52,272 nucleotides of DNA, from positions 1 to 52,272 of the forward strand of contig NZ_JAPFDR010000017.1 in the NCBI RefSeq assembly GCF_026168755.1, read 5' to 3'. Source of the stretch: Clostridium sp. (GTDB lineage: Bacteria > Bacillota > Clostridia > Clostridiales > Clostridiaceae). A program made the position numbers and the translations under genes. Below are positions 18,627 through 28,298 of this stretch, piece by piece. Each line of letters begins with the position of its first letter. Within the stretch, counting starts at the first letter, position 1. Below the pieces are notes generated by a model that saw only the letters and a program-made list of their open reading frames with translations, was not told the origin of the DNA and did no database searches.

Positions 18627-18655
18627 TATTTCTATAAAAAGTTTAAAAATCCTTT
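18627..18655 (-). promoter_or_regulatory. Candidate sigma-H promoter of spoVG
   Basis: On the minus strand AAAGGATTT (18647-18655) matches the sigma-H -35 element RnAGGAwWW. After 11 nt, ATAGAAATA (18627-18635) matches RnnGAATwW with one mismatch. spoVG is the classic sigma-H-dependent gene in B. subtilis, which supports the reading. Confidence 0.55.
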
Positions 18656-18725
18656 TTTTTACTTAGATTTTTTAAAATTTTCCTATAATTTATTTTATTT
18701 ATTTTTAAAGCAACTAGATTGTCTA

Positions 18726-19541
18726 TTATTTTATAAAAGCAGATGGTCTAACGTTAAGTTTTTCCTCTTCTTTATTGTATTCTAAATCAATAATTGAAAT
18801 ATAATCAGATGTTCTCTTATTTTCTATTCCAACATTATCAACAAGCACTCCTGTTCCAACTAATTCACTATCAAATTCTTTTAAAAGATCTTTAATTCCT
18901 TCAGCTGTTCCACCACCTCTTAAGAAATCGTCTATAAATACGCACTTACTTGATGGTTTCATGCATTTTTTAGCTAATGCCATTTGTTGAATTCTTCCAC
19001 TTGTACCAGATACATAATTAATTGTGACCGTAGGGCCTTCTGTAATTTTATTATCTTTTCTTATTATTACTAATTCTATACCAAGACTCTTAGCAACTTC
19101 GTATGCTAAAGGAATTCCTTTTGTTTCAACAGTAACTATATAATCTATATTCATATTTTGAAAATGCGAAGCTAAAATAACCCCAGCTTTACTTACTATT
19201 TGTGGATTATACATTATATCTGTCAAATAAACAAAGTTTCCTGGTACAATTCTACCATCTTCTAATAATGCTTCACATAGTTCATTTGCAAACTCTTCTT
19301 TGTCTTGTTTACCCATTGAAGGAATAAACTTAATTCCTCCTGCTGCTCCAGAAATAGTCTCTATAGATCCCATCTCTAATTTTTCCAATACTTCTCTAAC
19401 TATTACTATATCTTCACTAATAGTTGATTTAGCTGCATTTAAAAGTTCCGAAAATCTATTTAATCCTATAACCTTATTAGGAGTTTCTATTAATATCTTT
19501 GTAATGGCTACAACTCTATTATTTCTACTTAATTTTTCCAC
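18726..19541 (-). CDS. purR: Purine operon repressor PurR
   Basis: A 271-residue regulator. The N-terminal winged helix (about residues 1-70) contains NRFSELLNAAKSTISEDIVI. It is followed by a type I phosphoribosyltransferase-like domain with the PRPP-binding loop FIDDFLRGGGTAEGI. In Gram-positive PurR, PRPP releases the repressor from purine genes. I start at the GTG ending at 19541 because GGAAGGTGAGTAAA lies directly before it; an upstream reading would add 15 residues absent from the family. Two CGAA-containing sites lie just upstream and could be autoregulatory. Confidence 0.93.
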   Translation of the reverse strand: MEKLSRNNRVVAITKILIETPNKVIGLNRFSELLNAAKSTISEDIVIVREVLEKLEMGSIETISGAAGGIKFIPSMGKQDKEEFANELCEALLEDGRIVPGNFVYLTDIMYNPQIVSKAGVILASHFQNMNIDYIVTVETKGIPLAYEVAKSLGIELVIIRKDNKITEGPTVTINYVSGTSGRIQQMALAKKCMKPSSKCVFIDDFLRGGGTAEGIKDLLKEFDSELVGTGVLVDNVGIENKRTSDYISIIDLEYNKEEEKLNVRPSAFIK

Positions 19542-19950
19542 TTTACTCACCTTCCTTATTTTCTCAAAAACACGAATTTTTTTCAATTTATTTCACCCGA
19601 ATATTCATATTTTATTCTATATTCATTACATTATCAATACTTTTTTAAGTTATTTATCAGTAATTCTTTTATATAAATTATTTTCTTTGTTTAATTATAA
19701 AAATTTATCTTTTTTCTTCCATATTATAAACACTTTTCTTAATGTATATAATTTGGCTATTTTTTTGTAAAATATTTTATATATTTTTTATTTTTTGTGT
19801 TCAACCTAGCAAATTTGTATATAATTATAAATATATATTAAATGATAATCTAAGCTTTAATTTAATTAATTAAAGTTACATAGAACATACTCATTAAATA
19901 TTAGAAACAAAAATCTCATATTATAATTATACAATAAAGGGGTTGATATA
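19542..19950. other. Divergent purR-murC intergenic region
   Basis: About 400 very AT-rich bases with no credible gene. Two CGAA-bearing sites (CACGAAT at 19571, CCCGAATATT at 19596) lie upstream of purR. A possible plus-strand promoter for murC is TTGTGT (19795-19800), a 17-nt spacer and TATATA (19818-19823). A weak palindrome, CTTTAATT-TAATT-AATTAAAG, lies at about 19855-19875. None of these is proven. Confidence 0.45.
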
Positions 19951-21339
19951 TTGTCTTTCGATCTAAATTCAAGTAAAAATAGAAAAGTACATTTTATTGG
20001 AATTGGTGGAGTAAGTATGAGTGGACTTGCTGCCGTTCTATTAACAAAAGGTTATAAAGTATCTGGCTCTGATGCTAAAGAATCTGAAGTTATAAATAAA
20101 CTTAGAGCATCTGGTGCTGAAATTTACATAGGGCATAAAGGTGCAAACCTTAAAAATGTTGATTTAGTAGTATATACTGCTGCTATCCCTTCTACTAACC
20201 CTGAAATAATTGAAGCAAAAAATAAAAATATAGAATTAATGGATAGAGCTGAATTTTTAGGCTATATAATGAAAGGCCATAAATACAACGTTGCTGTTGC
20301 TGGAACTCATGGAAAAACAACAACAACTTCTATGTTATCTCATATAACATTAAATGCAAACTTAGATCCTACAATTTTAGTTGGTGGCGATGTTGATGCC
20401 ATTAATGGTAATTATAAAATTGGTGAAAGTGAGTATTTTGTGACAGAAGCTTGTGAATATAAAGCTTCATTTTTAAAATTCTATCCTTATATAGGAATAA
20501 TATTAAATATAGATGCAGATCATTTAGATTACTATAGAGATATAAATCACATTGAAGATACTTTCAAAAAGTTCTCTGATTTAATTCCACCTGATGGTTA
20601 TTTAGTTGGTTGTGCAGAGGATGATAGAGTATTAGAAGTTATAAATTACGCAAAATGTAATACTATGAGTTATGGCTTTACTAAAGGTGATGTAACTGCA
20701 ACTAATATTTCTTTTAATAATAAAGGTTGTGCTAAATTTACAGTTTGTAAAGATAGTGAAAATTTATTTGATGTAACATTAAACACAACCGGAAAGCATA
20801 ATATACTTAATGCTCTTGCAACTATATGTAGTTCTTTAATATTAAATATTCCTAAAGAGGCTATAATTGCTGGATTAGCTGAATGTAAGGGAGCTCATAA
20901 AAGATTTGAATATAAAGGAGAGTTTAAAGGAACTACTATAATAGATGACTATGCTCATCATCCTGTTGAAATAAAAGCAACATTAGATACAGCAAAACTT
21001 ATTGAACACAATAAAACATATTGTGTATTCCAACCACATACTTATACTAGAACAAAAACACTTTTTAATGAGTTTACAACTTGTTTCTCTTCTGCTGATG
21101 AATTAATCTTAATGGATATTTATGCTGCAAGGGAAAAAGATACAGGTTTAGTGTCTTCTAATGAACTTGGAGATGCCATAAGAAAAACTGGATTAAGTTG
21201 TATAAACCTTCATAACCATGAAGAAGTTGCTAATTACTTAGCATCAAAAGTTCAACCTAAAGATTTAATACTTACAGTAGGTGCTGGAGATGTTGTTAAA
21301 GTTGGCGATATACTTTTAAATAGAGCAAAAGAAAAATAA
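19951..21339 (+). CDS. murC: UDP-N-acetylmuramate--L-alanine ligase
   Basis: A 462-residue Mur ligase that adds L-Ala to UDP-MurNAc in the cytoplasm. It has the N-terminal UDP-binding motif [14 protein letters not shown], the ATP loop GTHGKTTTT near residue 119, the central DADHLDYY segment and the C-terminal [14 protein letters not shown] and QPHTYTRT motifs. Full family length. Translation begins at TTG, preceded by AAAGGGGTTGATA. The nucleoside phosphorylase gene follows 12 nt later, so they probably share a transcript. Confidence 0.97.
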   Translation: MSFDLNSSKNRKVHFIGIGGVSMSGLAAVLLTKGYKVSGSDAKESEVINKLRASGAEIYIGHKGANLKNVDLVVYTAAIPSTNPEIIEAKNKNIELMDRAEFLGYIMKGHKYNVAVAGTHGKTTTTSMLSHITLNANLDPTILVGGDVDAINGNYKIGESEYFVTEACEYKASFLKFYPYIGIILNIDADHLDYYRDINHIEDTFKKFSDLIPPDGYLVGCAEDDRVLEVINYAKCNTMSYGFTKGDVTATNISFNNKGCAKFTVCKDSENLFDVTLNTTGKHNILNALATICSSLILNIPKEAIIAGLAECKGAHKRFEYKGEFKGTTIIDDYAHHPVEIKATLDTAKLIEHNKTYCVFQPHTYTRTKTLFNEFTTCFSSADELILMDIYAAREKDTGLVSSNELGDAIRKTGLSCINLHNHEEVANYLASKVQPKDLILTVGAGDVVKVGDILLNRAKEK

Positions 21340-21351
21340 CGAGGTGATTTT

Positions 21352-22170
21352 ATGAATTTATTAACTCAAATTAAGGCTTCAGCTGATTTTATTTTAAAAC
21401 AAAGTAAATATAAACCAGAAATAGGATTAATACTAGGATCTGGATTAGGTTCATTAGCAGATACTATAGAAGATGCAGAATATTATAACTATTCTGATAT
21501 TCCTAATTTCCCTACATCAACTGTAGAAGGTCATGCTGGTAGATTAGTTATTGGTAAACTTGGAGATAAACAAGTTGTTGCTATGCAAGGAAGATTCCAT
21601 TACTATGAAGGATATTCTTTAGATAAAGTAACTTTCCCTGTAAGAGTAATGAAGCTATTAGGAATTTCAAAGCTTGTAGTTACAAATGCTGCTGGAGCTG
21701 TTAATAAAGATTTTAACGCTGGAGATTTAATGATTATTACTGACCATATTAATTTTTCTGGATCAAATCCTTTATTTGGACATAACATTGATGAATTTGG
21801 ACCTAGGTTCCCTGACATGTCTGAAGCTTACAACCTAGAACTTAGAAATAAAGTTCTAGAAGCTGGTAAGGAATTAGGAATAAAATTACAACAAGGAGTA
21901 TATGTAATGTTCTCTGGGCCTACTTACGAAACTCCTGCTGAAGTAAGATTTGCAAAAATTATGGGTGGGGATGCTGTTGGTATGTCAACTGTTCCAGAAG
22001 TAATTGTTGCAAACCACTGCGGTATTAAAACAGTTGGTATTTCTTGCTTAACAAATATGGCTGCTGGAATATTAGATCAACCTTTAAACCATGAAGAAGT
22101 TATTGAAACTTCTGCGAAAGTTAAGAATGATTTTATAAAATTAATGAATAGAGTAATTGAAATAATATAA
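21352..22170 (+). CDS. Purine nucleoside phosphorylase (PNP class II, trimeric type)
   Basis: A 272-residue phosphorylase that splits inosine, guanosine or their deoxy forms with phosphate, feeding purine salvage. Motifs are LILGSGLGSLAD (phosphate site), STVEGHAGRLVIG, QGRFHYYEGYS, TNAAGAVNKDF and the base-binding SGPTYETPAEVR with GMSTVPE and TNMAAGI. These mark the trimeric, 6-oxopurine-specific class. CGAGGTGATTTT precedes the ATG. A terminator hairpin follows. Confidence 0.94.
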   Translation: MNLLTQIKASADFILKQSKYKPEIGLILGSGLGSLADTIEDAEYYNYSDIPNFPTSTVEGHAGRLVIGKLGDKQVVAMQGRFHYYEGYSLDKVTFPVRVMKLLGISKLVVTNAAGAVNKDFNAGDLMIITDHINFSGSNPLFGHNIDEFGPRFPDMSEAYNLELRNKVLEAGKELGIKLQQGVYVMFSGPTYETPAEVRFAKIMGGDAVGMSTVPEVIVANHCGIKTVGISCLTNMAAGILDQPLNHEEVIETSAKVKNDFIKLMNRVIEII

Positions 22171-22177
22171 AACTAGT

Positions 22178-22212
22178 TAAAGCTACACACTTTTGGCGTG
22201 TAGCTTTAATAA
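22178..22212 (+). terminator. Terminator hairpin after the PNP gene
   Basis: AAAGCTACAC and GTGTAGCTTT pair across a 9-nt loop, 8 nt past the stop codon. There is no clean T run after it, so termination strength is uncertain. Confidence 0.6.
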
Positions 22213-22260
22213 TATTATCAGTTGATATAAAAGTTAAATACTTGATACTTAGCTTTTTAA

Positions 22261-23250
22261 CTAAAAACATTCTAATAATATAGGAAGCCGTATAATACTT
22301 CCTATGAATATCATATCTTTATTATTAATACAATAATCTCCAAGACTTGCCGTTATAATTTGATCGTTCTCATAGGTTTTAAAATAATATTCACATGTAT
22401 TAGTATTTATAAAAGCAGTATATTTCGTATAGTCATATGTTCCTCTATCTGTTACCACAATCCCCTTTGGAATAGAAACACTATTCATAATATGAAAGCA
22501 TGTCATAATTGCTTCTGAACGACTTTTGGGAACTTGTGCATGAGTTTTTAGAAATGCTGTACGAACAAAACGCTCAGGAGATGTAAACCCTCCCGGAAGG
22601 GGCATACTTCCTGTACCTTGACCAAAAGGAGTTAAAGATACATCACCCCAATAAACTTCCTCTTTTTGATGAACTGATACATCCATATAATTTCTTAGAT
22701 TAGTCATATGCCAACAAAAATCAGGACTATTAGTCATAACTCCTATTGGATTATTAATTATCTTAAGCCCTGTTTGGGTCTGCTCAATAACAACACACTT
22801 ACCACTTCTGTCTGTAGCAATCCAATGTAATGGAGCAGCTGTGTTTGTAACAGGATCTGGTTGACCTATGATACCTGCATTTTTTAATAATGTCCTTAAA
22901 TCATCTATCGAACTACAACATCCTAAAATATAATGTATAAAATCTAAAGAACTAATTGCTTTTTTATCTTTCATTGGTAAATCATAATAAGCATAACCTT
23001 TAAAATATAAAGTTGCTGCAGCAAACCCCATTTCATTTACCCCATCGAACACCCCTAACATATCATCGATTTCCTGCCCTATACAGATAAAACTATAGTT
23101 ATCAGTATAATTTTCCTTTGTTGCAGTACTATACCATTCATAATTTTTAGGTATTACATAAAGTCCTGCTTCAATTGGATAAGAAAAATCCATGGTTCTT
23201 CCAAAAAAGTTCTCACCTTGCATAGATTGTAATGTAATAGCAGTACACAT
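22261..23250 (-). CDS. Choloylglycine hydrolase-family enzyme, penicillin V acylase-like
   Basis: A 329-residue Ntn-hydrolase. Cys2, exposed by removal of the initiator Met, is the nucleophile (MCTAITL). Other family residues are Arg18 and Asp21 (GRTMD), Asn174 (MTNSP) and Arg230 (FVRTAFL). At position 82, where bile salt hydrolases usually have Asn, this protein has Tyr (TLYFKGYA), the residue typical of penicillin V acylases. The substrate may therefore be penicillin V, an N-acyl homoserine lactone or another amide rather than bile salts. No signal peptide is visible. Arginine is partly encoded by CGN codons, unlike most neighbours, hinting at acquisition. Confidence 0.85.
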   Translation of the reverse strand: MCTAITLQSMQGENFFGRTMDFSYPIEAGLYVIPKNYEWYSTATKENYTDNYSFICIGQEIDDMLGVFDGVNEMGFAAATLYFKGYAYYDLPMKDKKAISSLDFIHYILGCCSSIDDLRTLLKNAGIIGQPDPVTNTAAPLHWIATDRSGKCVVIEQTQTGLKIINNPIGVMTNSPDFCWHMTNLRNYMDVSVHQKEEVYWGDVSLTPFGQGTGSMPLPGGFTSPERFVRTAFLKTHAQVPKSRSEAIMTCFHIMNSVSIPKGIVVTDRGTYDYTKYTAFINTNTCEYYFKTYENDQIITASLGDYCINNKDMIFIGSIIRLPILLECF

Positions 23251-23421
23251 ACTATAAACTCTCCAGTACTATAAATATCATAATTATTATAGTATATGTT
23301 TTTAAAATATATACCGTGTTTATATTTATATCAATTTATTAAGTGTAAATTGATTAAAAAACTTAATATCATTAAATATATAAATTACTTGTTATATCAC
23401 TAACTTTTCATTATTCTAGTA

Positions 23422-24498
23422 CTATAATACTGTGATTTCTTTTGTAACAGAGTTTAATACTTCACATCCATCTTTAGTTACAAGAACTAAATCTTCGATT
23501 CTAACCCCTATATTATCCTTTAAGTAAATTCCTGGCTCAACAGAGAATATCATGCCAGCCTTAACTTCATCATTATTAACAGAACTAACATTTCCAAAGT
23601 CATGACATTCAATACCTATACTATGACCCGTTCTATGAGTAAAATACTCTCCATATCCAGCATCAGTAATTAGATTTCTAGCTGCCTTATCTATATCAGA
23701 GAACTTAACTCCTTCTTTAATTATAGAAATTGCCTTTTCATTTGCACTCTTTACTATATTATAAACTTCAGCATGTTCTTTACTTGGCTCTTTACCTATA
23801 AACACAGTTCTAGTCATATCTGAGCAGTAATTTTTATACCTTCCCCCAATATCTAAAACTACACTATCTCCAACTTTTATTTTATCTTTACCTGTTCCAT
23901 GATGTGGATCAGCCCCATTAGGACTTGTTGCTATTATTGGTGAAAATGAAAAGCCTGATGCCCCTTCTTCTTCATAAATTTCATGTAAAAGATTTGCATA
24001 ATACTTTTCTGAGAATCCTGCCTTTAAGTTTTTCCAAAGCTTTAACATTACTGCATCATTTATTCTAGAAGATTCTCTCATTATTTGAATCTCTTCTTCA
24101 TCTTTTATCATTCTTAAAGTATCTATAATAGGTGATGAATTAACAAAAGCTTTTACAACATTTCTCCCCATAAGATCTATTAAAAAATGTGCTGGTAAAT
24201 TTTTATCTACACCTAATACTTCACCTTTTCTTACTACATTAGCTAATCTATCTATTGGATTTTCTATATCATCATACCAAACTATTTCTACGCCTAAATA
24301 CTCATGTATAGGAAACAACTTGTTTACTATAAATTTATGATTTCCCTTAGAATCTAAGTATAAAGCTATTAATCTTTCACCAGGATGAATCATCTTTCCT
24401 GTTAAATAAAATATAGACTCTGCAGAAGTAACTATTAATTGTGGAATTTTATTTTCTTCCATTTTTATTAATACATTTTTAATTCTAGAATCCTTCAT
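23422..24498 (-). CDS. M24 family Xaa-Pro peptidase
   Basis: A 358-residue peptidase. The N-terminal creatinase-like domain covers about residues 1-125. The C-terminal pita-bread domain has the five metal ligands: the two Asp in VVLDIGGRYKNYCSDMTR, His in HRTGHSIGIECHD, Glu in FSVEPGIY and Glu in VRIEDLVLV. It should cleave X-Pro bonds in short peptides in the cytoplasm. I start at the ATG ending at 24498 because CGGAGGTGTTAC precedes it. A second, longer M24 protein lies at 49920-51179. Confidence 0.93.
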   Translation of the reverse strand: MKDSRIKNVLIKMEENKIPQLIVTSAESIFYLTGKMIHPGERLIALYLDSKGNHKFIVNKLFPIHEYLGVEIVWYDDIENPIDRLANVVRKGEVLGVDKNLPAHFLIDLMGRNVVKAFVNSSPIIDTLRMIKDEEEIQIMRESSRINDAVMLKLWKNLKAGFSEKYYANLLHEIYEEEGASGFSFSPIIATSPNGADPHHGTGKDKIKVGDSVVLDIGGRYKNYCSDMTRTVFIGKEPSKEHAEVYNIVKSANEKAISIIKEGVKFSDIDKAARNLITDAGYGEYFTHRTGHSIGIECHDFGNVSSVNNDEVKAGMIFSVEPGIYLKDNIGVRIEDLVLVTKDGCEVLNSVTKEITVL

Positions 24499-24691
24499 AT
24501 GTAACACCTCCGTATATTGTTTTTATCTTCTTGTCTTTATGATAACTTAAAATTTTCATATTATCCATAATTTAATTTGTTACTTTTATCGTTTTTTTTA
24601 TTTATAATGATATAATTATTTTATAAAATTTATATCTATTTTTTAATAATAATATAAATAGTCTAATTTTAAGTAATTGGAGGATAGCAAA

Positions 24692-25390
24692 ATGAAATTA
24701 GCAGTTATATCAGATATTCACGGAAATATTTATGCATTAATGAAAGCTCTTGAAGATATAGATGAACAAAAAGTTGATAAAATAATTTGCTTGGGTGATT
24801 TAGTTGGATATGGTCCTCACCCAAATGAAGTTGTAGCATTGATTAAAAGACGTGAAATTCCATGTATAAAAGGTAACTATGATGCATCAGTAGTAGATGG
24901 TGACTATACCTATATTAGAAATACATCAATAAACTCATTTGCATTACCTTGGGCAAGTAACGAGGTTAGGGTTGCAAACAAATACTTTTTAGATTCATTA
25001 CCAACCTCCCTTAAATATACATTTAATGGAGTAAATTTTCTATTTACCCATGGAAGTCCTAATGCAATTAACGATTATTTATTTGAAGATGCAGCTAACA
25101 CAATAGAAGTTATGAATCAATTAGAGGATGATATTTTAGTATGTGCTCACACTCATATACCTTGTGCAAAAAAATACGGAAATAAATTACTAATTAACGT
25201 TGGTAGCGTTGGAAAACCTAAAATAGGAAAACCTAATCCTACATATGCAATAATTGAAATTGAAGATAATGGCGAAGTTAAAGTTACATTTAGATATTTA
25301 GAATACGAATTTAAAAGAATAGTTAAAGATTGTACTATGTTAAACTTCCCAGCAGCCATTACATCTTCCTACGAAACCGGCAAAGAATAG
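24692..25390 (+). CDS. Calcineurin-like metallophosphoesterase (YfcE/MJ0936-type)
   Basis: A 232-residue phosphoesterase of the single-domain type. Metal-binding motifs are VISDIHGN near the N terminus, CLGDLVGYGP, KGNYD, FTHGSP and CAHTHIPC with NVGSVGKP. The family hydrolyses phosphodiesters in vitro and its cellular substrate is often unknown. I chose the ATG at 24692 because TTGGAGGATAGC precedes it; a further-upstream start would lie on the binding site. It ends just before a long inverted repeat shared with the convergent gene. Confidence 0.9.
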   Translation: MKLAVISDIHGNIYALMKALEDIDEQKVDKIICLGDLVGYGPHPNEVVALIKRREIPCIKGNYDASVVDGDYTYIRNTSINSFALPWASNEVRVANKYFLDSLPTSLKYTFNGVNFLFTHGSPNAINDYLFEDAANTIEVMNQLEDDILVCAHTHIPCAKKYGNKLLINVGSVGKPKIGKPNPTYAIIEIEDNGEVKVTFRYLEYEFKRIVKDCTMLNFPAAITSSYETGKE

Positions 25391-25392
25391 CC

Positions 25393-25485
25393 TTACGTGG
25401 AAGCGAAAAAATGAAATATTAATTTTCCATGAAACGTGAAAATTTCCTTTTAAATTAATATTTCATTTTTTCTATCTCCACGTAA
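25393..25485. repeat. Long inverted repeat between convergent genes
   Basis: The left arm (TTACGTGGA, then GAAAAAATGAAATATTAAT) and right arm (ATTAATATTTCATTTTTTC, then TCCACGTAA) pair over about 28-30 bp with a small internal loop. The centre contains a second hairpin, AATTTTC/GAAAATT, around CATGAAACGT. It lies between the metallophosphoesterase (plus) and the b5-like gene (minus) and could act as a bidirectional terminator, but it is much longer than the other terminators here. Confidence 0.8.
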
Positions 25486-25605
25486 CTACTTGTAAACCTG
25501 CACCTTATAGTTAATCATTTTTGCTACATAATAAATTCTTAACGCAAATTACACAATTCCTGGAGGTTATATCATTAATTTTTCGGCTTCATGTGACGAA
25601 CAATA

Positions 25606-26328
25606 TTATTCAATTATTGTTCCAACGATTCGTAGTTTTTTCAAGATATCTTTTTCATCTTTATGACATGTTTCAAAATATTCTGTCAAATCTTTTCCTG
25701 CACTTAATCCATAATGATTTCCATCAAGCCAATGTCTCATGGATGTAACATCATATACAGTTCCATTAATAACTACATAAGCTAAATTTCCATTTTTTCC
25801 ATCAAAATTACTTATATCTTCTAACCTATAATATCTTAACTCTTCTCTAATATTAGAATTAAGCTCTGGATTTTTATCATCACTATTAAACTCTTCTCGT
25901 TTATTATTTGCATCTAATACTCCTACAGCTGGAGCATATTCCATTATAGATAATCTATTGCCATGACCTTGTGCAAACTCTTTATCAAGTACCTTTCCAG
26001 CTGTTATACCATAATGATTGCCACCACTCCATTTTGATACACCAGTTACATCATATACTATCCCACCAACTGAAATATATGACTTTGCTCCATTTTTTCC
26101 ATTGTATTTAGCTAATTCATCTACTGTGAATACCCTTTTATTCTGTACTTTTTTTACTGCAGTTTTTAACTTACTCTTTTCCTCATCTAAGTATTCTGTT
26201 ATTTCATCAAATACCTTTTCCATCACCTTAATTATTGTTTCACAATACTCTTTTGGATATGTTTGCAACAAATTTTTTAACTGGTTAATTTCACAATATT
26301 TTTGTTGCAAGAAATCTTTTTTAGCCAT
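25606..26328 (-). CDS. Tandem cytochrome b5-like domain protein
   Basis: A 240-residue soluble protein. Residues 1-64 form a helical, coiled-coil-like N-terminal region with Cys12 and Cys29. Two cytochrome b5-like heme/steroid-binding domains follow at about 66-138 and 167-239, separated by an acidic linker. They match each other at exactly 100-residue spacing (GNHYG at 103-107 and 203-207, later His at 122 and 222). The classical HPGG heme motif is absent; GGNHYG/DGNHYG occupies its place, so heme or other ligand binding is open. GGAGGAAATA sets the ATG ending at 26328; a longer reading starts over this site. It is monocistronic as far as visible. Confidence 0.87.
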   Translation of the reverse strand: MAKKDFLQQKYCEINQLKNLLQTYPKEYCETIIKVMEKVFDEITEYLDEEKSKLKTAVKKVQNKRVFTVDELAKYNGKNGAKSYISVGGIVYDVTGVSKWSGGNHYGITAGKVLDKEFAQGHGNRLSIMEYAPAVGVLDANNKREEFNSDDKNPELNSNIREELRYYRLEDISNFDGKNGNLAYVVINGTVYDVTSMRHWLDGNHYGLSAGKDLTEYFETCHKDEKDILKKLRIVGTIIE

Positions 26329-26374
26329 TATTTCCTCCAAAAAACATTCTTTAAATATATATTATGAAATTGAG

Positions 26375-26403
26375 TTGCAAATGTTAGCAAAGTGTTGTAA
26401 AAT
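26375..26403 (+). promoter_or_regulatory. Promoter of the asnS T-box leader
   Basis: TTGCAA (26375-26380), a 17-nt spacer and TAAAAT (26398-26403) lie just upstream of the T-box leader on the plus strand. Confidence 0.6.
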
Positions 26404-26429
26404 CGTATTAATAAAATCACAAATATTTA

Positions 26430-26742
26430 CTGACTATGACGAGAAGAGTAACTTTTGAAGGTAGTTTAAGCGAGTAAGGGATGGTGTAAGCCTTATACGA
26501 TATCAATTGTGAAGAACATCTCTGAGTTTCTAACTGAACAAGTGAAAAGAAATCATCTTTTCCCATGGTAAAGATGTAAGTTCGACTAACCAAGTTTATA
26601 TTTGGACCCTCACTTAAGTAGGCTTAGACGGCTAAATGTCGTTATTAATTTACTAAGTGGCCTTTTTTATTAGGCAATTTGGGTGGTACCACGTAAGTAA
26701 TTCCTTTCGTCCCATTTATATGGGATGAAAGGTTTTTTTATT
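26430..26742 (+). promoter_or_regulatory. T-box riboswitch, Asn-specific
   Basis: This leader shows stem I with the distal GCGAG...GGATGGTGTAAGCC region and the specifier context GAAGAACATCTCTGAG, in which AAC (26515-26517) is an asparagine codon. The T-box sequence GGGTGGTACCACG is at 26681-26693. The terminator at 26703-26739 (CCTTTCGTCCCA / TGGGATGAAAGG, then seven T) follows. Uncharged tRNA-Asn should stabilise the antiterminator and switch on asnS. An extra hairpin, TAAGT...ACTTA, lies at 26577-26616. Confidence 0.93.
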
Positions 26743-26794
26743 GTTTTTATTTAAATTTGATAATAATAAAAAATATTTTTAGCAGGAGGTTATT

Positions 26795-28189
26795 ATGAAA
26801 AACGTAGTTTTAGTAAAATCAATTTATAGAAACACTGATGAATACTTATCTAAAGAAATTGCAATTTCAGGATGGATAAGAACTTTAAGAGCTTCTAATG
26901 CATTTGGATTTATAGAAGTAAATGATGGTTCTTTCTTTAAAAATATTCAAGTTGTTTTTGATAACAAATTAGAAAACTTTAAGGATGTTTCTAAATTACC
27001 AATTAGCTCATCAATAAAAGTTATTGGTACTTTAGTTCCAACACCAGAAGCTAAGCAACCATTTGAAATTCAAGCAAAAGAAGTTATTATTGAAGGTATG
27101 TCAGACTCTGATTATCCATTACAAAAGAAAAGACATACTTTTGAATATTTAAGAACAATTGCTCACTTAAGACCAAGAAGTAATGCTTTCTCAGCAGTAT
27201 TTAGAGTTCGTTCTGTAGCTGCTTATGCTATTCACAAATTCTTCCAAGACCAAGGGTTTGTATATACAAATACACCAATCTTAACTGGAAGTGACTGTGA
27301 AGGTGCTGGAGAAATGTTCAAAGTTACTACTTTAGACTTTGACAATGTTCCAAGAACTGAAGATGGAGCTGTTAACTATAAAGAAGATTTCTTTGGAAAA
27401 GAAACTAACCTTACAGTTTCTGGACAATTAAATGCAGAAACATTTGCTTTAGCATTTAGAAATGTTTATACTTTTGGTCCAACTTTCAGAGCTGAAAACT
27501 CAAATACAGCTAGACACGCTGCTGAATTCTGGATGGTTGAACCTGAAATAGCATTTGCTGATTTACAAGATGATATGGAATTAGCAGAAGGAATGTTAAA
27601 ATACGTAATTAAATACGTTATGGATGAATGCCCAGAAGAAATGGCATTCTTCAACCAATTCGTTGAAAAAGGATTATTGGATAAATTAAATCACATTGTA
27701 ACATCTGACTTCGGAAAAGTTACTTATACTGAAGCAGTTGAAATGTTAAAGAACTGTGGTAAGACATTCGAATATCCAGTTGAGTGGGGAATAGATCTTC
27801 AAACTGAACATGAAAGATATTTAACTGAAGAAATATTTAAGAGACCAGTCTTCGTTACTGACTATCCAAAAGATATTAAGGCATTCTATATGAGACTTAA
27901 TGATGATGGGAAGACTGTTGCAGCAACTGACTGCTTAGTTCCTGGTATAGGTGAAATTATCGGTGGTAGCCAAAGAGAAGAAAGACTTGATGTTTTAAAA
28001 GCTAGAATGGCTGAATTAGATCTTAAAGAAGAAGATTACTGGTGGTATTTAGAACTTAGAAAATATGGAGAAACTAAACATGCTGGATTTGGTTTAGGAT
28101 TCGAAAGATTAATAATGTACATCACTGGTATGTCAAATATCAGGGATGTTATACCATTCCCAAGAACTACTGGGCAATCTGATTTCTAA
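26795..28189 (+). CDS. asnS: Asparaginyl-tRNA synthetase
   Basis: A 464-residue class IIb synthetase that charges tRNA-Asn. The N-terminal OB fold ([19 protein letters not shown]) is followed by a catalytic core with motif 2 ([20 protein letters not shown]), a WMVEPEIAF strand and motif 3 ([14 protein letters not shown]). These sequences distinguish AsnRS from AspRS. AGGAGGTTATT precedes the ATG. It is governed by the Asn T-box directly upstream and ends at a terminator. Confidence 0.97.
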   Translation: MKNVVLVKSIYRNTDEYLSKEIAISGWIRTLRASNAFGFIEVNDGSFFKNIQVVFDNKLENFKDVSKLPISSSIKVIGTLVPTPEAKQPFEIQAKEVIIEGMSDSDYPLQKKRHTFEYLRTIAHLRPRSNAFSAVFRVRSVAAYAIHKFFQDQGFVYTNTPILTGSDCEGAGEMFKVTTLDFDNVPRTEDGAVNYKEDFFGKETNLTVSGQLNAETFALAFRNVYTFGPTFRAENSNTARHAAEFWMVEPEIAFADLQDDMELAEGMLKYVIKYVMDECPEEMAFFNQFVEKGLLDKLNHIVTSDFGKVTYTEAVEMLKNCGKTFEYPVEWGIDLQTEHERYLTEEIFKRPVFVTDYPKDIKAFYMRLNDDGKTVAATDCLVPGIGEIIGGSQREERLDVLKARMAELDLKEEDYWWYLELRKYGETKHAGFGLGFERLIMYITGMSNIRDVIPFPRTTGQSDF

Positions 28190-28196
28190 AACTTTC

Positions 28197-28232
28197 AAAA
28201 GAGTTAGCAAAATAATCTTGCTAGCTCTTTAT
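28197..28232 (+). terminator. Terminator of asnS
   Basis: AAAGAGTTAGCAA and TTGCTAGCTCTTT pair with one mismatch and a 7-nt loop, 8 nt past the stop. A short T-rich tail follows. Confidence 0.8.
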
Positions 28233-28298
28233 TTAATTAAAATTATTTTCAAATTTTTTATATTTATCTGAATAAAAGTTTAAGATTAAGTACATAAT

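Noticed and set aside
19300..19770. 156-aa plus-strand ORF opposite purR
   Set aside because: It is the antisense of a well-supported purR gene and its 5' region; its composition is low-complexity and hydrophobic from AT-rich DNA.
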